Positions 1 to 7,672 of a stretch of DNA of 64,000 nt are shown one piece after another. Positions within the stretch are counted from its first letter, which is position 1, and each line of letters begins with the position of its first letter. Under the pieces are notes generated by a model that had not been told where the DNA came from, did no database searches, and saw only the letters and a list, made by a program, of their open reading frames with translations. Source of the DNA: Deltaproteobacteria bacterium (GTDB lineage: Bacteria; Desulfobacterota; Desulfobacteria; Desulfobacterales; B30-G6); assembly GCA_022340465.1 (NCBI GenBank), contig JAJDNW010000130.1, positions 97,719 through 161,718 of the forward strand. Reading direction: 5' to 3'. Made by a program: the position numbers and the translations under genes.

Positions 1-267
1 GGCGCCAAGACCGATGCTTTTGCCGATGAAATGGATCCTGATATCCGCTTTGCTGAAAATGCCGGCATGGCTCCTGATGACGTTTTTACCGAAAAAATGG
101 ACGTGGTTCAGGTCCGAGGTGTTGATGAAGACGTTGAAGCATTGGTCACCGTCTTTTTTCAAAAGATTGAGTAGCTCGGATGCGGAACTGCCATCGAAGT
201 CGCCTGACAGTTTCAGGTGCAGGCTTTCGCCGGTGCGGTGCTTGAATATTTTGAAATTGTTTGCCAT
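1..267 (-). CDS. STAS-like small protein, 3' end cut by the window edge
   Basis: The reading frame starts with ATG at 265-267 behind an AGGAGGT-type ribosome site (about 273-279) and stays open for 89 codons to the window edge. The pattern of N-terminal beta strands, KLSGDFDGSSASELLNLL and FNVFINTSDL resembles STAS / anti-sigma-factor antagonist domains, although the usual phosphorylatable serine region cannot be placed with certainty. A sigma-54-type promoter on the same strand lies about 105 bases upstream. It could equally be an unrelated small regulator. The STAS call is fold-level resemblance only, and the C-terminus is missing. Confidence 0.6.
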   Translation of the reverse strand, partial: MANNFKIFKHRTGESLHLKLSGDFDGSSASELLNLLKKDGDQCFNVFINTSDLNHVHFFGKNVIRSHAGIFSKADIRIHFIGKSIGLGA

Positions 268-380
268 GGCACACCTCCATTCGGGTTCCTGATTCCAACC
301 GCCGGGAGCGGCGGTCATCCGCGCGGAAATAGGTTTCTCATGGGTGTGAAAACATGAAAAAATATGGATTATATGCTTGT

Positions 381-400
381 AATGCAACAGGCGTGCCGAA
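381..400 (-). promoter_or_regulatory. Sigma-54-type -24/-12 promoter
   Basis: Read on the minus strand the element is TTCGGCACGCCTGTTGCATT. It has GG-N10-GC spacing and matches the GGCACG and TTGCA halves of the sigma-54 consensus, with a C in place of T before GG. The predicted start is near 372, about 105 bases upstream of the STAS-like start codon. Confidence 0.6.
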
Positions 401-507
401 TGCTATAAATAATAAAGTTAAAAATGACAGGCAGTTGAGATTGTCGAGCTATAACAAGAACAGATGATTGGGATATAAATTACTCAATTTTGCTGAGGTT
501 TGTTTCA

Positions 508-527
508 TATGTAAAAAATATTACATA
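508..527. promoter_or_regulatory. Dyad TATGTAA-N6-TTACATA, possible activator site
   Basis: Perfect 7-base arms flank a 6-base centre. It sits about 145 bases upstream of the predicted sigma-54 start near 372, where enhancer-binding activators usually bind. The role is inferred from position only. Confidence 0.35.
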
Positions 528-682
528 AAAGTGGACGACATTTTCTTTTTTTAAAATCAATTTGTCACGCTTTCTACTATATATTGTGTTGTTTCTGTTG
601 GCGGATCGACCGGGGGATGTTTCATCAATGCGCTGAATTGCGACGGCGGGCGCATTGCCGGTTTGCTGCGGGGAGTGTTCAA

Positions 683-720
683 TCGCTATCGAAATCGGGA
701 TTGGGTCGTTTCGATAGCGA
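683..720. repeat. 12-base perfect inverted repeat
   Basis: TCGCTATCGAAA (683-694) is repeated inverted as TTTCGATAGCGA (709-720) around a 14-base loop. It lies just past the 3' end of the Lon-type gene. There is no T-tract, so it is a poor intrinsic terminator and may instead be an operator or mRNA 3'-end hairpin. Confidence 0.5.
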
Positions 721-797
721 TTTCGGATTGAATGAGGCTCTTCGATCGGACGATACCAAGCGACTCGCCGCGGGGGGGAGGGCGTTTGGAGGCGACG

Positions 798-2837
798 TTA
801 GTTCTTGCCCGATTTTTCTGCCGCCTGCCTTTCTTTGTGCAGGACGGAATCGATGGCGGCGTCGAGTTCGTCGATGGTCAGGACGTCGAGGGCCTGGCGG
901 ACCTCCTGCGGGACGTCGCTGAGGCTGACGCTGTTTTTAGAGGGCAGCACCACGGTGCGCACGCCGGCGCGGTGGGCGGCCAGCAGCTTTTCCTTGATCC
1001 CACCCACGGGCAGGATGCGGCCGGTCAGGGTCAGCTCACCGGTCGTGGCGGTTTCGCGGCGGCAGCAGCGGTTGGTGATCAACGATATCAGCGCCATGGC
1101 GATGGGCAGCCCGGCCGAGGTCCCGTCCTTGGGGGTGGCGCCGGCCGGCACGTGGATGTGGAGGTCGTGCTGCTCGAAAAAATCGTCGGCGATGCCGTAA
1201 CGCCGGCTGTTGCTGCGGATGTAGCTCAGGGCGGCCTGGGCCGATTCTTTCATGACCGAACCCAGGGAGCCGGTCAGGATCAGGTTGCCGCTGCCCCGCA
1301 TCTTGGTGGCTTCGATGAAGACGATTTCTCCGCCCGCATCGGTCCAGGCCAGGGCCGTGGCTACGCCCACGCGATCCTTTGCCTGGGCAACCTCGAAGAA
1401 AAACTGCGCCGGTCCCAGGTAATTTTCCACGTCTCCCTCCGCGATCACGTCGGTCGACTGGTGCAGGTTGCCGTCGAGCCGGTTCAGGGCGATTCTACGG
1501 CACATGGCGGCCAGTTTGCGCTGCAGGTTGCGCAGGCCGGGTTCGCGCGTATAGTCGCGGATGATCTTACGCACGGCGCCCTCGTCAAAACGGACCGGAT
1601 CGTCGCGCAGTCCGGCGGCCTTGAGTTCCCTGGGGATCAGATGATTGAAGGCGATGCGGACCTTTTCGTCCTCGGTGTAACTGGACAGCCACAATATCTC
1701 CAACCGGTCCAGCAAGGGGGGCGGAATATTGTCGAGGTGGTTGGCGGTGGCGATGAACATGATCATGGACAGGTCGAAGGGCACATCCAGATAGTGGTCC
1801 ATGAAGTGGGGGTTCTGCTGGGGGTCCAGGATTTCCAGCAGGGCGTCCGCCGGGTCCCCCTTGAAATCCTGGCCGATCTTGTCCAGTTCGTCCAGCATGA
1901 AAACCGGGTTGTTGGTTTCGCAGCGGCGCAGTTCCTGGATAATCCTGCCCGGCAGGGCGCCCACGTAACTGCGCCGGTGACCGCGCAACTGGGCCTCGTC
2001 CTTCATGCCGGCCAATGAGATGCGCACAAATTTGCGCTGCAGGCTGCGGGCGATAGACATGCCCAGGGAGGTCTTGCCGGTTCCCGGCGGGCCCACGAAA
2101 CACAGGACCGGCCCGGCCGCTTTCAACTTGTCCCGGTTGGGTGCCAGCGCCTTTTTTACCGTGCGGCGTATGTCGTCCAGCTTGAGCGGCTTGGCCAGGA
2201 ATTGATAGGAACCTTTTTTCATGGCTTCCACGGCGGTGGGTACGGTGGCGTAGCCGGTGATGATGATGACTTCGGTATCCGGGTGGTCCTGTTTGGCCTG
2301 CGCCAGCAACGTCATGCCGTCCACCTTGTCCATCTTCAGGTCGGTGAGGATCACGTCGAACCTGTTTTGGACGAGTAAATCGAGCGCTTCGGCCCCGTTT
2401 CGGGCCGTAAGGACCTCGTAGCCCTCCTTTTCCAGCACGTGCTCCAGGTTCATGCGCGTCATTTTCTCATCGTCGACCACCAGCATCCTGGGGCGCCGCG
2501 TGGCGTGCAGGATCCGCACGGCCAGATGTTCCAGGATGCGGAGCTTCAGGTCCTCCAGCCCGTAATGCTCGGAATCCAGAATGGATTTGGCTGCCTCCAG
2601 GTCCAGGCGGTCTTCGCTTGACCGGTCCCAGGGCAGGCTGGTCAAAAAATCGACGTAATTGATACCGATGGTGTATTCCGCGCTACCGGGGCCCATTTTC
2701 GCGATGCGGTCGATCTCCTTGGAAACGGATTTGAGGACATCCGGCGGCATGCCGGCGGTCTGAATCGCCTGGTGCATTTCATCGATTTCCGTAAAACCAG
2801 GAGTAACGTCGTTTTCGTCCTTTTTGAACAGCCTCAT
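798..2837 (-). CDS. Lon-type ATP-dependent protease with an inserted response-regulator receiver domain
   Basis: This 679-residue protein has the Lon linker segment (about 45-110, with NYVDFLTSLPW and EHYGLEDLK), then a complete receiver domain (about 116-228), then the Lon AAA+ ATPase and serine peptidase. Walker A is GPPGTGKT at 249-256 and Walker B is VFMLDELDK. The catalytic dyad is Ser574 (PKDGTSAG) and Lys615 (VGGIKEK). The receiver keeps the acidic pocket VDDEK, phospho-acceptor Asp166 (LTDLKM), the Thr of IITGYA and the Lys of AKPL. Most of the usual N-terminal Lon substrate-binding domain is absent. It probably degrades proteins in the cytoplasm under control of a sensor kinase. All catalytic residues I can check are intact. 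It is transcribed away from the universal-stress operon. Confidence 0.9.
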   Translation of the reverse strand: MRLFKKDENDVTPGFTEIDEMHQAIQTAGMPPDVLKSVSKEIDRIAKMGPGSAEYTIGINYVDFLTSLPWDRSSEDRLDLEAAKSILDSEHYGLEDLKLRILEHLAVRILHATRRPRMLVVDDEKMTRMNLEHVLEKEGYEVLTARNGAEALDLLVQNRFDVILTDLKMDKVDGMTLLAQAKQDHPDTEVIIITGYATVPTAVEAMKKGSYQFLAKPLKLDDIRRTVKKALAPNRDKLKAAGPVLCFVGPPGTGKTSLGMSIARSLQRKFVRISLAGMKDEAQLRGHRRSYVGALPGRIIQELRRCETNNPVFMLDELDKIGQDFKGDPADALLEILDPQQNPHFMDHYLDVPFDLSMIMFIATANHLDNIPPPLLDRLEILWLSSYTEDEKVRIAFNHLIPRELKAAGLRDDPVRFDEGAVRKIIRDYTREPGLRNLQRKLAAMCRRIALNRLDGNLHQSTDVIAEGDVENYLGPAQFFFEVAQAKDRVGVATALAWTDAGGEIVFIEATKMRGSGNLILTGSLGSVMKESAQAALSYIRSNSRRYGIADDFFEQHDLHIHVPAGATPKDGTSAGLPIAMALISLITNRCCRRETATTGELTLTGRILPVGGIKEKLLAAHRAGVRTVVLPSKNSVSLSDVPQEVRQALDVLTIDELDAAIDSVLHKERQAAEKSGKN

Positions 2838-3060
2838 GTTTTTCTCTTCGTCTTCCGGCGGCGGGCGTTGTTTTCGTACCTAATTTGTTCAAATCCCATC
2901 ATGTTTAGCATTTAGATATTCGAGATTGGAATTTCCGGTTTGACCGGGCTAGAGCCTTTGCCGTCAATTGGAGTGGAAGCATATCACACAAGTATGCGCT
3001 CACCAACCCCATTCAGGATTTTCAAGTGATGCGCTAGGGTATTAAATGGCCAATCGTTAT

Positions 3061-3078
3061 CGTTGCACATTGCAACGG
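3061..3078. promoter_or_regulatory. Dyad CGTTGC-N5-GCAACG, copy 1
   Basis: An inverted repeat with a 5-base centre lies about 200 bases upstream of the predicted sigma-54 start near 3268. The same half-sites and spacer length recur at 3147-3165, which suggests a specific protein-binding site. Confidence 0.5.
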
Positions 3079-3146
3079 TCATCCGAACATTGTGTAACAG
3101 TTACAACTAATTGAAATAGTTTGATTTATATAAGATATGGGTATGC

Positions 3147-3165
3147 CCGTTGCAAAAAGCAACGG
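3147..3165. promoter_or_regulatory. Dyad CCGTTGC-N5-GCAACGG, copy 2
   Basis: Perfect 7-base arms flank a 5-base A-rich centre. Its centre is 87 bases from copy 1 and about 112 bases upstream of the predicted start, a typical place for an enhancer-binding protein. Confidence 0.5.
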
Positions 3166-3240
3166 CCGCCGAAAATCGCCATTCGGGGCATATTGTATTT
3201 TTATCAATTAATTTCAAGCGGTTAAAATATATTTCGCGGC

Positions 3241-3257
3241 TTGGCACAGAAATTGAT
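3241..3257 (+). promoter_or_regulatory. Sigma-54-like promoter for the universal-stress operon
   Basis: TTGGCACAGAAATTGAT has a perfect -24 half and the right spacing, but the -12 half reads TTGA instead of TTGC. The predicted start is near 3268, 50 bases before the first start codon. The two upstream dyads support the call; the -12 mismatch weakens it. Confidence 0.4.
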
Positions 3258-3317
3258 TAGGTATAGTGCACGGAGCGGCCATTCATGCCCGCTTCAAAAC
3301 CAATGGAGGTGAATGAA

Positions 3318-3500
3318 ATGCAGACTTTGATGAAATTCATGGCACGTCTGGAACGTTGGATGGTGGCGGCCACTTTTGCGGAGGCCGGCTGTTGGGACAC
3401 GGCCCGCTGGTTTATGGACGAGGAAAAGCGTTATGCCCGGCATCACTCCCGGGTCCAGGCCTCCGTCTCGACCAATCAGCGTCCTACCCTGCGCATGTGA
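3318..3500 (+). CDS. 60-residue conserved-motif small protein
   Basis: The start at 3318 is chosen because GGAGGTGA lies 7 bases upstream; an earlier in-frame ATG at 3285 has no such site. The short protein begins MQTLMKFMARLERWMV and carries MVAATFAEAG at residues 15-24, a motif that returns in the next two proteins. It has no signal peptide, and its amphipathic N-terminus could bind a membrane or partner. I do not recognise a named family. It is the first gene of a run with two universal-stress-like proteins, so a role in the same stress response is inferred. Confidence 0.75.
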   Translation: MQTLMKFMARLERWMVAATFAEAGCWDTARWFMDEEKRYARHHSRVQASVSTNQRPTLRM

Positions 3501-3531
3501 ACAGACGCATTTTTTACCGAAGGAGTGGTCG

Positions 3532-4089
3532 ATGAAAACAATCTTGTTGGCTGTCGAGGGGATGGCGGCCCATAAAAACGCTCTGGATTACGCCCTGGAC
3601 CTGTGCGAACCCGTGCGAGCCGGACTGGACATCCTCCAGATCGTTCGTCCGCGGCGGTATTCCGCAGGCCTGAGCAAAATAAAAAGGGGCATTTACCGCG
3701 CCCGCGATCTGGTGGAGGACGCTATGGTCACGGCCACCTATGCCCAGGCCGGAACGCCTGAACTTGCCGATGCCCTGCGTGCCACGGCTGAACGACGGGT
3801 AAAAGAGCTGATTCCGGACAACATAGACACAACCGTGGGCTATAATTGCGTCGTCACCGGTGAAGACCCCGATGCCGTACTCGAACGCTATGTTGAAGAA
3901 CACCACAACATCATCCTGGCCATCTACGATTCGCTGAGATTCGGACGTAAAACCGCATCGGCGCCCGCACCGGCGGCGGAGCTCGTTTCCGGCTTGTTGA
4001 GCAGACTGGCCATACCCCTTGTGTATGTCAAAGACTTGGTACCGAGACCAAAAGAAGAAGGAGGCCAACGTGGGAACCTTTCTAGATAG
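3532..4089 (+). CDS. Universal-stress-protein-like protein
   Basis: The start at 3532 has AGGAG at 3521-3525. The 185-residue product begins MKTILLAVEGMAAHKNALDYAL, as UspA-fold proteins do, and ends with a strand of the type IPLVYVKDL. It lacks the classical nucleotide-binding G-x2-G-x9-G-S/T loop, so ATP binding is doubtful. An inserted segment at 65-74 reads MVTATYAQAG, matching the motif in the upstream 60-residue protein. It overlaps the next gene by 20 bases, so the two are probably translated together. Confidence 0.75.
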   Translation: MKTILLAVEGMAAHKNALDYALDLCEPVRAGLDILQIVRPRRYSAGLSKIKRGIYRARDLVEDAMVTATYAQAGTPELADALRATAERRVKELIPDNIDTTVGYNCVVTGEDPDAVLERYVEEHHNIILAIYDSLRFGRKTASAPAPAAELVSGLLSRLAIPLVYVKDLVPRPKEEGGQRGNLSR

Positions 4090-4624
4090 AATTAAATCAC
4101 GCACCAAAACAATCGTGGGCAAAGTGGAGAAAACCCAGGAGGACATCACCTTTGCCCAGGCAGGCCACCCCCTGGTGGAAGAAAAGCAATTCAAAGCGGC
4201 CGAGCCCGCCGTTTCCGGGAAACTGCTGGTTGTCGGCCACGAGACGATGTTTTCACAGAAGGTGATCGATTACGCCCTGGATATGGCCCGGCGCATGTCC
4301 TACGAAATCGTCGCCCTCAATGCAGCGCCATTATCCTGCAACGCATTCAAGCCTTTTGCCGCCTCCCAGAAAAAATTGTGCGATGAATTCCAGCAGCTGT
4401 CGGCGGAAAACGTAAAAAGTTTCAAACAGGACGCCGAACGGGTGGGCATTCCTTTCTGCCATGTGGTCAAATTCAGCGAGCCGGAAAAAGCCCTCGAAAT
4501 GATCCAGCGGGAATACGACCATATCGATTTCGTCATCAGCGACGAACAACCGGCAGCTTCCGAAGAACGCGTCTCCGACGCACAGCGCCCGAGCCAGCAG
4601 GTTTACGTCTATTCCATGATTTGA
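4070..4624 (+). CDS. Second universal-stress-like protein
   Basis: A GTG start at 4070 is chosen because GGAGG lies 5 bases before it; the frame continues upstream without a comparable site. The 184-residue protein has a basic N-terminal extension with TFAQAG at 27-32 and then a UspA-like fold (KLLVVGHETMFSQKVIDYAL). Like its neighbour it lacks an obvious ATP-binding glycine loop. Tight coupling to the upstream gene suggests the two act as a pair, possibly a heterodimer. That is inference from gene order and shared motif. Confidence 0.75.
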   Translation: MGTFLDRIKSRTKTIVGKVEKTQEDITFAQAGHPLVEEKQFKAAEPAVSGKLLVVGHETMFSQKVIDYALDMARRMSYEIVALNAAPLSCNAFKPFAASQKKLCDEFQQLSAENVKSFKQDAERVGIPFCHVVKFSEPEKALEMIQREYDHIDFVISDEQPAASEERVSDAQRPSQQVYVYSMI

Positions 4625-4749
4625 CACGCAATCGGCACCCCCCTCGAAATGCTCAGGTCAGGGAACGTCGGACCGCAGCGTTTGACGGAGGGGAGCGTCC
4701 GTTTCACAAAAAGCGGACGTGTGCACGGATGTGCCAAAAGGAGGGAAAA

Positions 4750-4833
4750 ATGCATTTTCAATTCTATTTAGGCATCGGACTCGTTCTGCTGCTGATGGGC
4801 CTTTGCTTCTATTTTCGCAAAGAAAGTAAATAA
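4750..4833 (+). CDS. 27-residue single-pass membrane peptide
   Basis: ATG at 4750 follows AAGGAGG by 5 bases. The product is a short hydrophobic helix (LGIGLVLLLMGLCFYF) followed by the basic tail RKESK, so it is predicted to sit in the inner membrane. It is placed 104 bases before the SLC13 transporter gene and could be a small subunit or regulator of it. It is too small for family assignment; the strong ribosome site and clean membrane-helix pattern are the evidence. Confidence 0.65.
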   Translation: MHFQFYLGIGLVLLLMGLCFYFRKESK

Positions 4834-4845
4834 ACCGGACTTATC

Positions 4846-4876
4846 GGAAGCGGTTTGGAAATGTCAAACCGCTTCC
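4846..4876 (+). other. Strong hairpin between membrane peptide and transporter genes
   Basis: GGAAGCGGTTTG (4846-4857) pairs perfectly with CAAACCGCTTCC (4865-4876) around a 7-base loop. No T-tract follows, so it is more likely an mRNA-processing or stability element than a full terminator. Confidence 0.5.
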
Positions 4877-4887
4877 TGACGTTGTTT

Positions 4888-4914
4888 CCGGTGCGGGCGA
4901 TGCCCCGGCACCGG
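4888..4914 (+). terminator. Second hairpin followed by a short T-run, possible attenuator
   Basis: CCGGTGC (4888-4894) pairs with GCACCGG (4908-4914), followed by CTTTTG. The T-run is short, so any termination would be partial. It lies 23 bases before the transporter start codon. Confidence 0.3.
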
Positions 4915-4937
4915 CTTTTGGGAAAGGACTTTTGTTA

Positions 4938-6752
4938 ATGACGCCTGAAATGGTACTCACTCTCGTGATTCTGGCATTTGCGGTGATTCTGTTTATTTTC
5001 GAATGGGTCCGAGTCGACGTGGTCGGCATTATCATGATGGTTTTGCTGCCCCTGACCGGTCTGATTTCGGCCAAGGAAGCATTTGTCGGCTTGAGCAGCA
5101 ACGCGGTCGTGTCCATTATCGCGGTCATCATCATCGGCGCAGGTCTGGACAAGACCGGTGTCATGAACCAGGTGGCCGGGCCGATTGTCAAATTCGCCGG
5201 TAACAGCGAAAACCGTGTCATCAGCCTGATATCGGGCACGGTGGGTGTCATCTCCAGCATGATGCAGAATATCGGCGCGGCAGCCTTGTTCATGCCGGCG
5301 GCTCAACGGATCGCCAAGCGCATGGATATACCCGTTTCGCGCATTCTCATGCCCATGGGCTTTTGTGCCATCATCGGCGGCACGGTCAGTCTGGTGGGGG
5401 CCAGCCCGACCATTCTGCTCAATGACCTGATGGTACTGGGCGGCAAAAAACTGGAGCCGTTCGGCCTCTTCACCCAGACACCCATAGGGCTTTGTCTTTT
5501 GGCCACGGCCATTATTTACTTTTTGGTTTTCGGCCGGCTGGTACTGCCCGCGGCCAAGGGAGAAGCCGATCGCGGGGTCACCGCTTCCCTGATGGGGGTG
5601 TACAACGCCCTGGAAAGCGCCTTCGAGATCCACCTGCCGAATAATTTCGACGGACCGAAAACCCTGGCCGAACTGGACATTCGCGGCAAATATCTGGTGA
5701 CGGTGGTGGCGATCAACCACGCCCGCAAGCGGGACAAAAACCTGGTGCCGCACAGTTTCGACAACATCATGGGCGGAGACGACATCGCTGTGGTGGGCCG
5801 GGAGGACAACGTTCGCCGCCTGGCTACCGACATGGGATGGGAAATCAGGCCGGGACTGGAAGCATTCGCAGAAATCCTGGCCCGCACCAGTGCCGGCATG
5901 GCGGAAACGGTGGTTTCGCCCCGGTCGGAGCTGATAGGCAAAACCATGAGCGAGGTGAACTTCAAGGACCTCTACAACCTGAATCCCCTGGGGCTGATCA
6001 GGGGGAGGCGTGTTTTCTACAGTGGACTGACCAAGATTCCCTTGAGCATGGGCGACACCTTGCTGCTGTTCGGCCCCTGGGACCGCTTTCATATTCTGAA
6101 AAATCAGCCCCAGCCCCGCAGCCTCACCTTTGCCACGCCCCTGGAGGGAGAAATCCTGCGGCCGGAAAAGGCCAAGCTGGCGGTCATGTGGCTGGCGTTG
6201 GCCCTGGCGCAGATCATTTTCCTCAAGGTGCCCCTGGCCGTGGCCCTGATGTCCGGCGCACTGGGCATGATCATCACGCGTGTCCTGACCATCGACGAAG
6301 CCTACCGCTCTGTGGACTGGATGACGGTGTTTCTCCTGGCGGGGCTGATACCGCTGGGCATGGCTTTCGAGAAGACCGGCACCGCCGCGTTCATCGCCAA
6401 AAATCTCCTGGGTATTCTCGGCTCGCCGTCACCCATCGTGCTCCTGGGGGCCGTAGGCGTTTTGACCTCCTTTTTCACCCTGGTTATCTCCAATGTGGGT
6501 GCCACGGTGCTGCTGGTGCCGCTGTGCATGAACATGGCGGTGATGGCCGGGGGCGACCCGCGCATGGCTGCCCTGGTTGTGGGGCTTTCGGCGTCGAACA
6601 CCTTCGTGCTGCCCACGCACCAGGTTAACGCCCTGATCATGCGTCCCGGCGGTTACCGCACCACCGACTATGCCAAGGCCGGTTCGGTCATGACCCTGCT
6701 CTTTCTGGCGGTGGAGCTCACGATACTGTACTTTTTCTATGGAATCCAATAA
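4938..6752 (+). CDS. SLC13/DASS-type anion transporter with RCK_C regulatory domains
   Basis: The ATG at 4938 (AAGGA at 4924-4928) is preferred over an in-frame TTG two codons earlier. The 604-residue inner-membrane protein has two transmembrane halves around a soluble middle section (about 205-400). The first half has GGTVSLVGASPTILLNDLM, the second SNVGATVLLVPL and LSASNTFVLPTHQVN; together these are signatures of the sodium-coupled sulfate/dicarboxylate family. The middle looks like two tandem TrkA-C (RCK_C) domains, common in bacterial members. Substrate is not readable from sequence; sulfate or another divalent anion is plausible for a presumed sulfate reducer. Confidence 0.85.
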   Translation: MTPEMVLTLVILAFAVILFIFEWVRVDVVGIIMMVLLPLTGLISAKEAFVGLSSNAVVSIIAVIIIGAGLDKTGVMNQVAGPIVKFAGNSENRVISLISGTVGVISSMMQNIGAAALFMPAAQRIAKRMDIPVSRILMPMGFCAIIGGTVSLVGASPTILLNDLMVLGGKKLEPFGLFTQTPIGLCLLATAIIYFLVFGRLVLPAAKGEADRGVTASLMGVYNALESAFEIHLPNNFDGPKTLAELDIRGKYLVTVVAINHARKRDKNLVPHSFDNIMGGDDIAVVGREDNVRRLATDMGWEIRPGLEAFAEILARTSAGMAETVVSPRSELIGKTMSEVNFKDLYNLNPLGLIRGRRVFYSGLTKIPLSMGDTLLLFGPWDRFHILKNQPQPRSLTFATPLEGEILRPEKAKLAVMWLALALAQIIFLKVPLAVALMSGALGMIITRVLTIDEAYRSVDWMTVFLLAGLIPLGMAFEKTGTAAFIAKNLLGILGSPSPIVLLGAVGVLTSFFTLVISNVGATVLLVPLCMNMAVMAGGDPRMAALVVGLSASNTFVLPTHQVNALIMRPGGYRTTDYAKAGSVMTLLFLAVELTILYFFYGIQ

Positions 6753-6755
6753 ACC

Positions 6756-6786
6756 TGCCGGTTGCAAAAGCAGACGATAACCGGCA
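6756..6786. other. Hairpin between transporter and kinase-like gene
   Basis: TGCCGGTT (6756-6763) pairs with AACCGGCA (6779-6786) around a 15-base loop. There is no T-tract. It may shape the mRNA between the two genes. Confidence 0.35.
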
Positions 6787-6814
6787 CTCAATATCGATCG
6801 AAGGGAATATTCTC

Positions 6815-7672
6815 ATGTCAATTATCACGATATCCAGGGGATGCTACAGCCACGGCAAGGAAATCGCCGAGCGCGTAGGGGCCGCCCTGGGCTATGAAGT
6901 CATCAGCAAGGAAATACTGCTGGAAGCATCCGAGGCCTGCGACATTCCGGAAAAACGGCTGTCGTCATCGATTCACGACGCTCCCGGAATTCTGGAAAGG
7001 GTCACCCGCTCGCATGAACGGCAGCATTATCTGGACTGCATCCGGGCGGCCCTGCTGGACCACGTCAGGAATGACAATGTGGTCTACCACGGCATGGCCG
7101 GCCACCTTTTCCTCTCAGGCATCCGACACGTCCTCAAGGTTCGCGTGATCGCCGAAATGGAGGATCGCGTGGCCCTGGTTTGCAAAACACGCGATATCTC
7201 CCGCGACGAAGCGGTTGCCTTGATAGATTCGGAAGACCAGCAACGTGAGGAATGGTATCGTTCGGTTTACAAAAAAGACATGAGCGATCCCCGTCTTTAT
7301 GATATGGTTCTGAGCATCGGCCGTTTGACCATAGAGGATGCCAGCGAATTGATTTGCGCCGCATCGGCCAGGGAGAGCTTCCAGACCACCGCCCAGTCGA
7401 AGGGATACGTCGACGACCTGGCCATGGTCGGTCATGTCAGAACCGCGCTGGCCGACCTTTGCGAGGCCGATGTGGCCGTTTCCGGCGGTATCGTCACGGT
7501 CAAGGTCAAGGGGAAGAAACTGCGGGGAACCGATTTTACAAGGCCGGGGATGCAGCAGCGCGTGCAGACCCGCATACGGGAAGACCTGCAGCAGGACATC
7601 ATGGCCCGGGTCTCCAAAATACCCGGTGTCAAGGATCTGATCTGCGAAATCGAATTGCCGTATTATGCGTGA
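6815..7672 (+). CDS. Cytidylate-kinase-like family protein
   Basis: The 285-residue product begins MSIITISRGCYSHGKEIAE, the usual opening of cytidylate-kinase-like proteins (P-loop kinase fold), followed by the region LGYEVISKEILLEAS. The family's substrate is generally unknown, and the degenerate P-loop makes true CMP kinase activity uncertain. The C-terminal 85 residues (VAVSGGIVTVKVKGKKL and GVKDLICEIELP) resemble a BON-like small alpha/beta domain. The gene overlaps the next one, encoding a histidine kinase, by 8 bases, so the protein probably belongs to the same signalling unit. Confidence 0.75.
   Translation: MSIITISRGCYSHGKEIAERVGAALGYEVISKEILLEASEACDIPEKRLSSSIHDAPGILERVTRSHERQHYLDCIRAALLDHVRNDNVVYHGMAGHLFLSGIRHVLKVRVIAEMEDRVALVCKTRDISRDEAVALIDSEDQQREEWYRSVYKKDMSDPRLYDMVLSIGRLTIEDASELICAASARESFQTTAQSKGYVDDLAMVGHVRTALADLCEADVAVSGGIVTVKVKGKKLRGTDFTRPGMQQRVQTRIREDLQQDIMARVSKIPGVKDLICEIELPYYA

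Larger units (their letters stand above)
268..797. other. Intergenic region with promoter elements
   Basis: This 530-base gap lies between the 3' end of the Lon-type gene and the start of the STAS-like gene, both on the minus strand. The part from 350 to 590 is markedly AT-rich and holds a sigma-54-type promoter and a dyad. The part from 600 to 797 is GC-rich and holds a long inverted repeat. Open frames here lack ribosome sites and family resemblance, so I see no gene. Confidence 0.6.
2838..3317. other. Divergent regulatory region between the Lon-type gene and the universal-stress operon
   Basis: This AT-rich gap of 480 bases drives genes in both directions. It holds two near-identical dyads and a sigma-54-like promoter facing right. 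No coding frame with a ribosome site is visible before 3318. Confidence 0.6.

Noticed and set aside
584..922. A 112-codon plus-strand frame in the first intergenic region
   Set aside because: It has no ribosome site, runs into antisense of the Lon-type gene, and its Cys/Arg/Gly-rich composition is not protein-like.
732..2018. A 428-codon open frame on the plus strand opposite the Lon-type gene
   Set aside because: It is the antisense of a clearly coding protease sequence, lacks a ribosome site and matches no family. High GC favours such long antisense frames.
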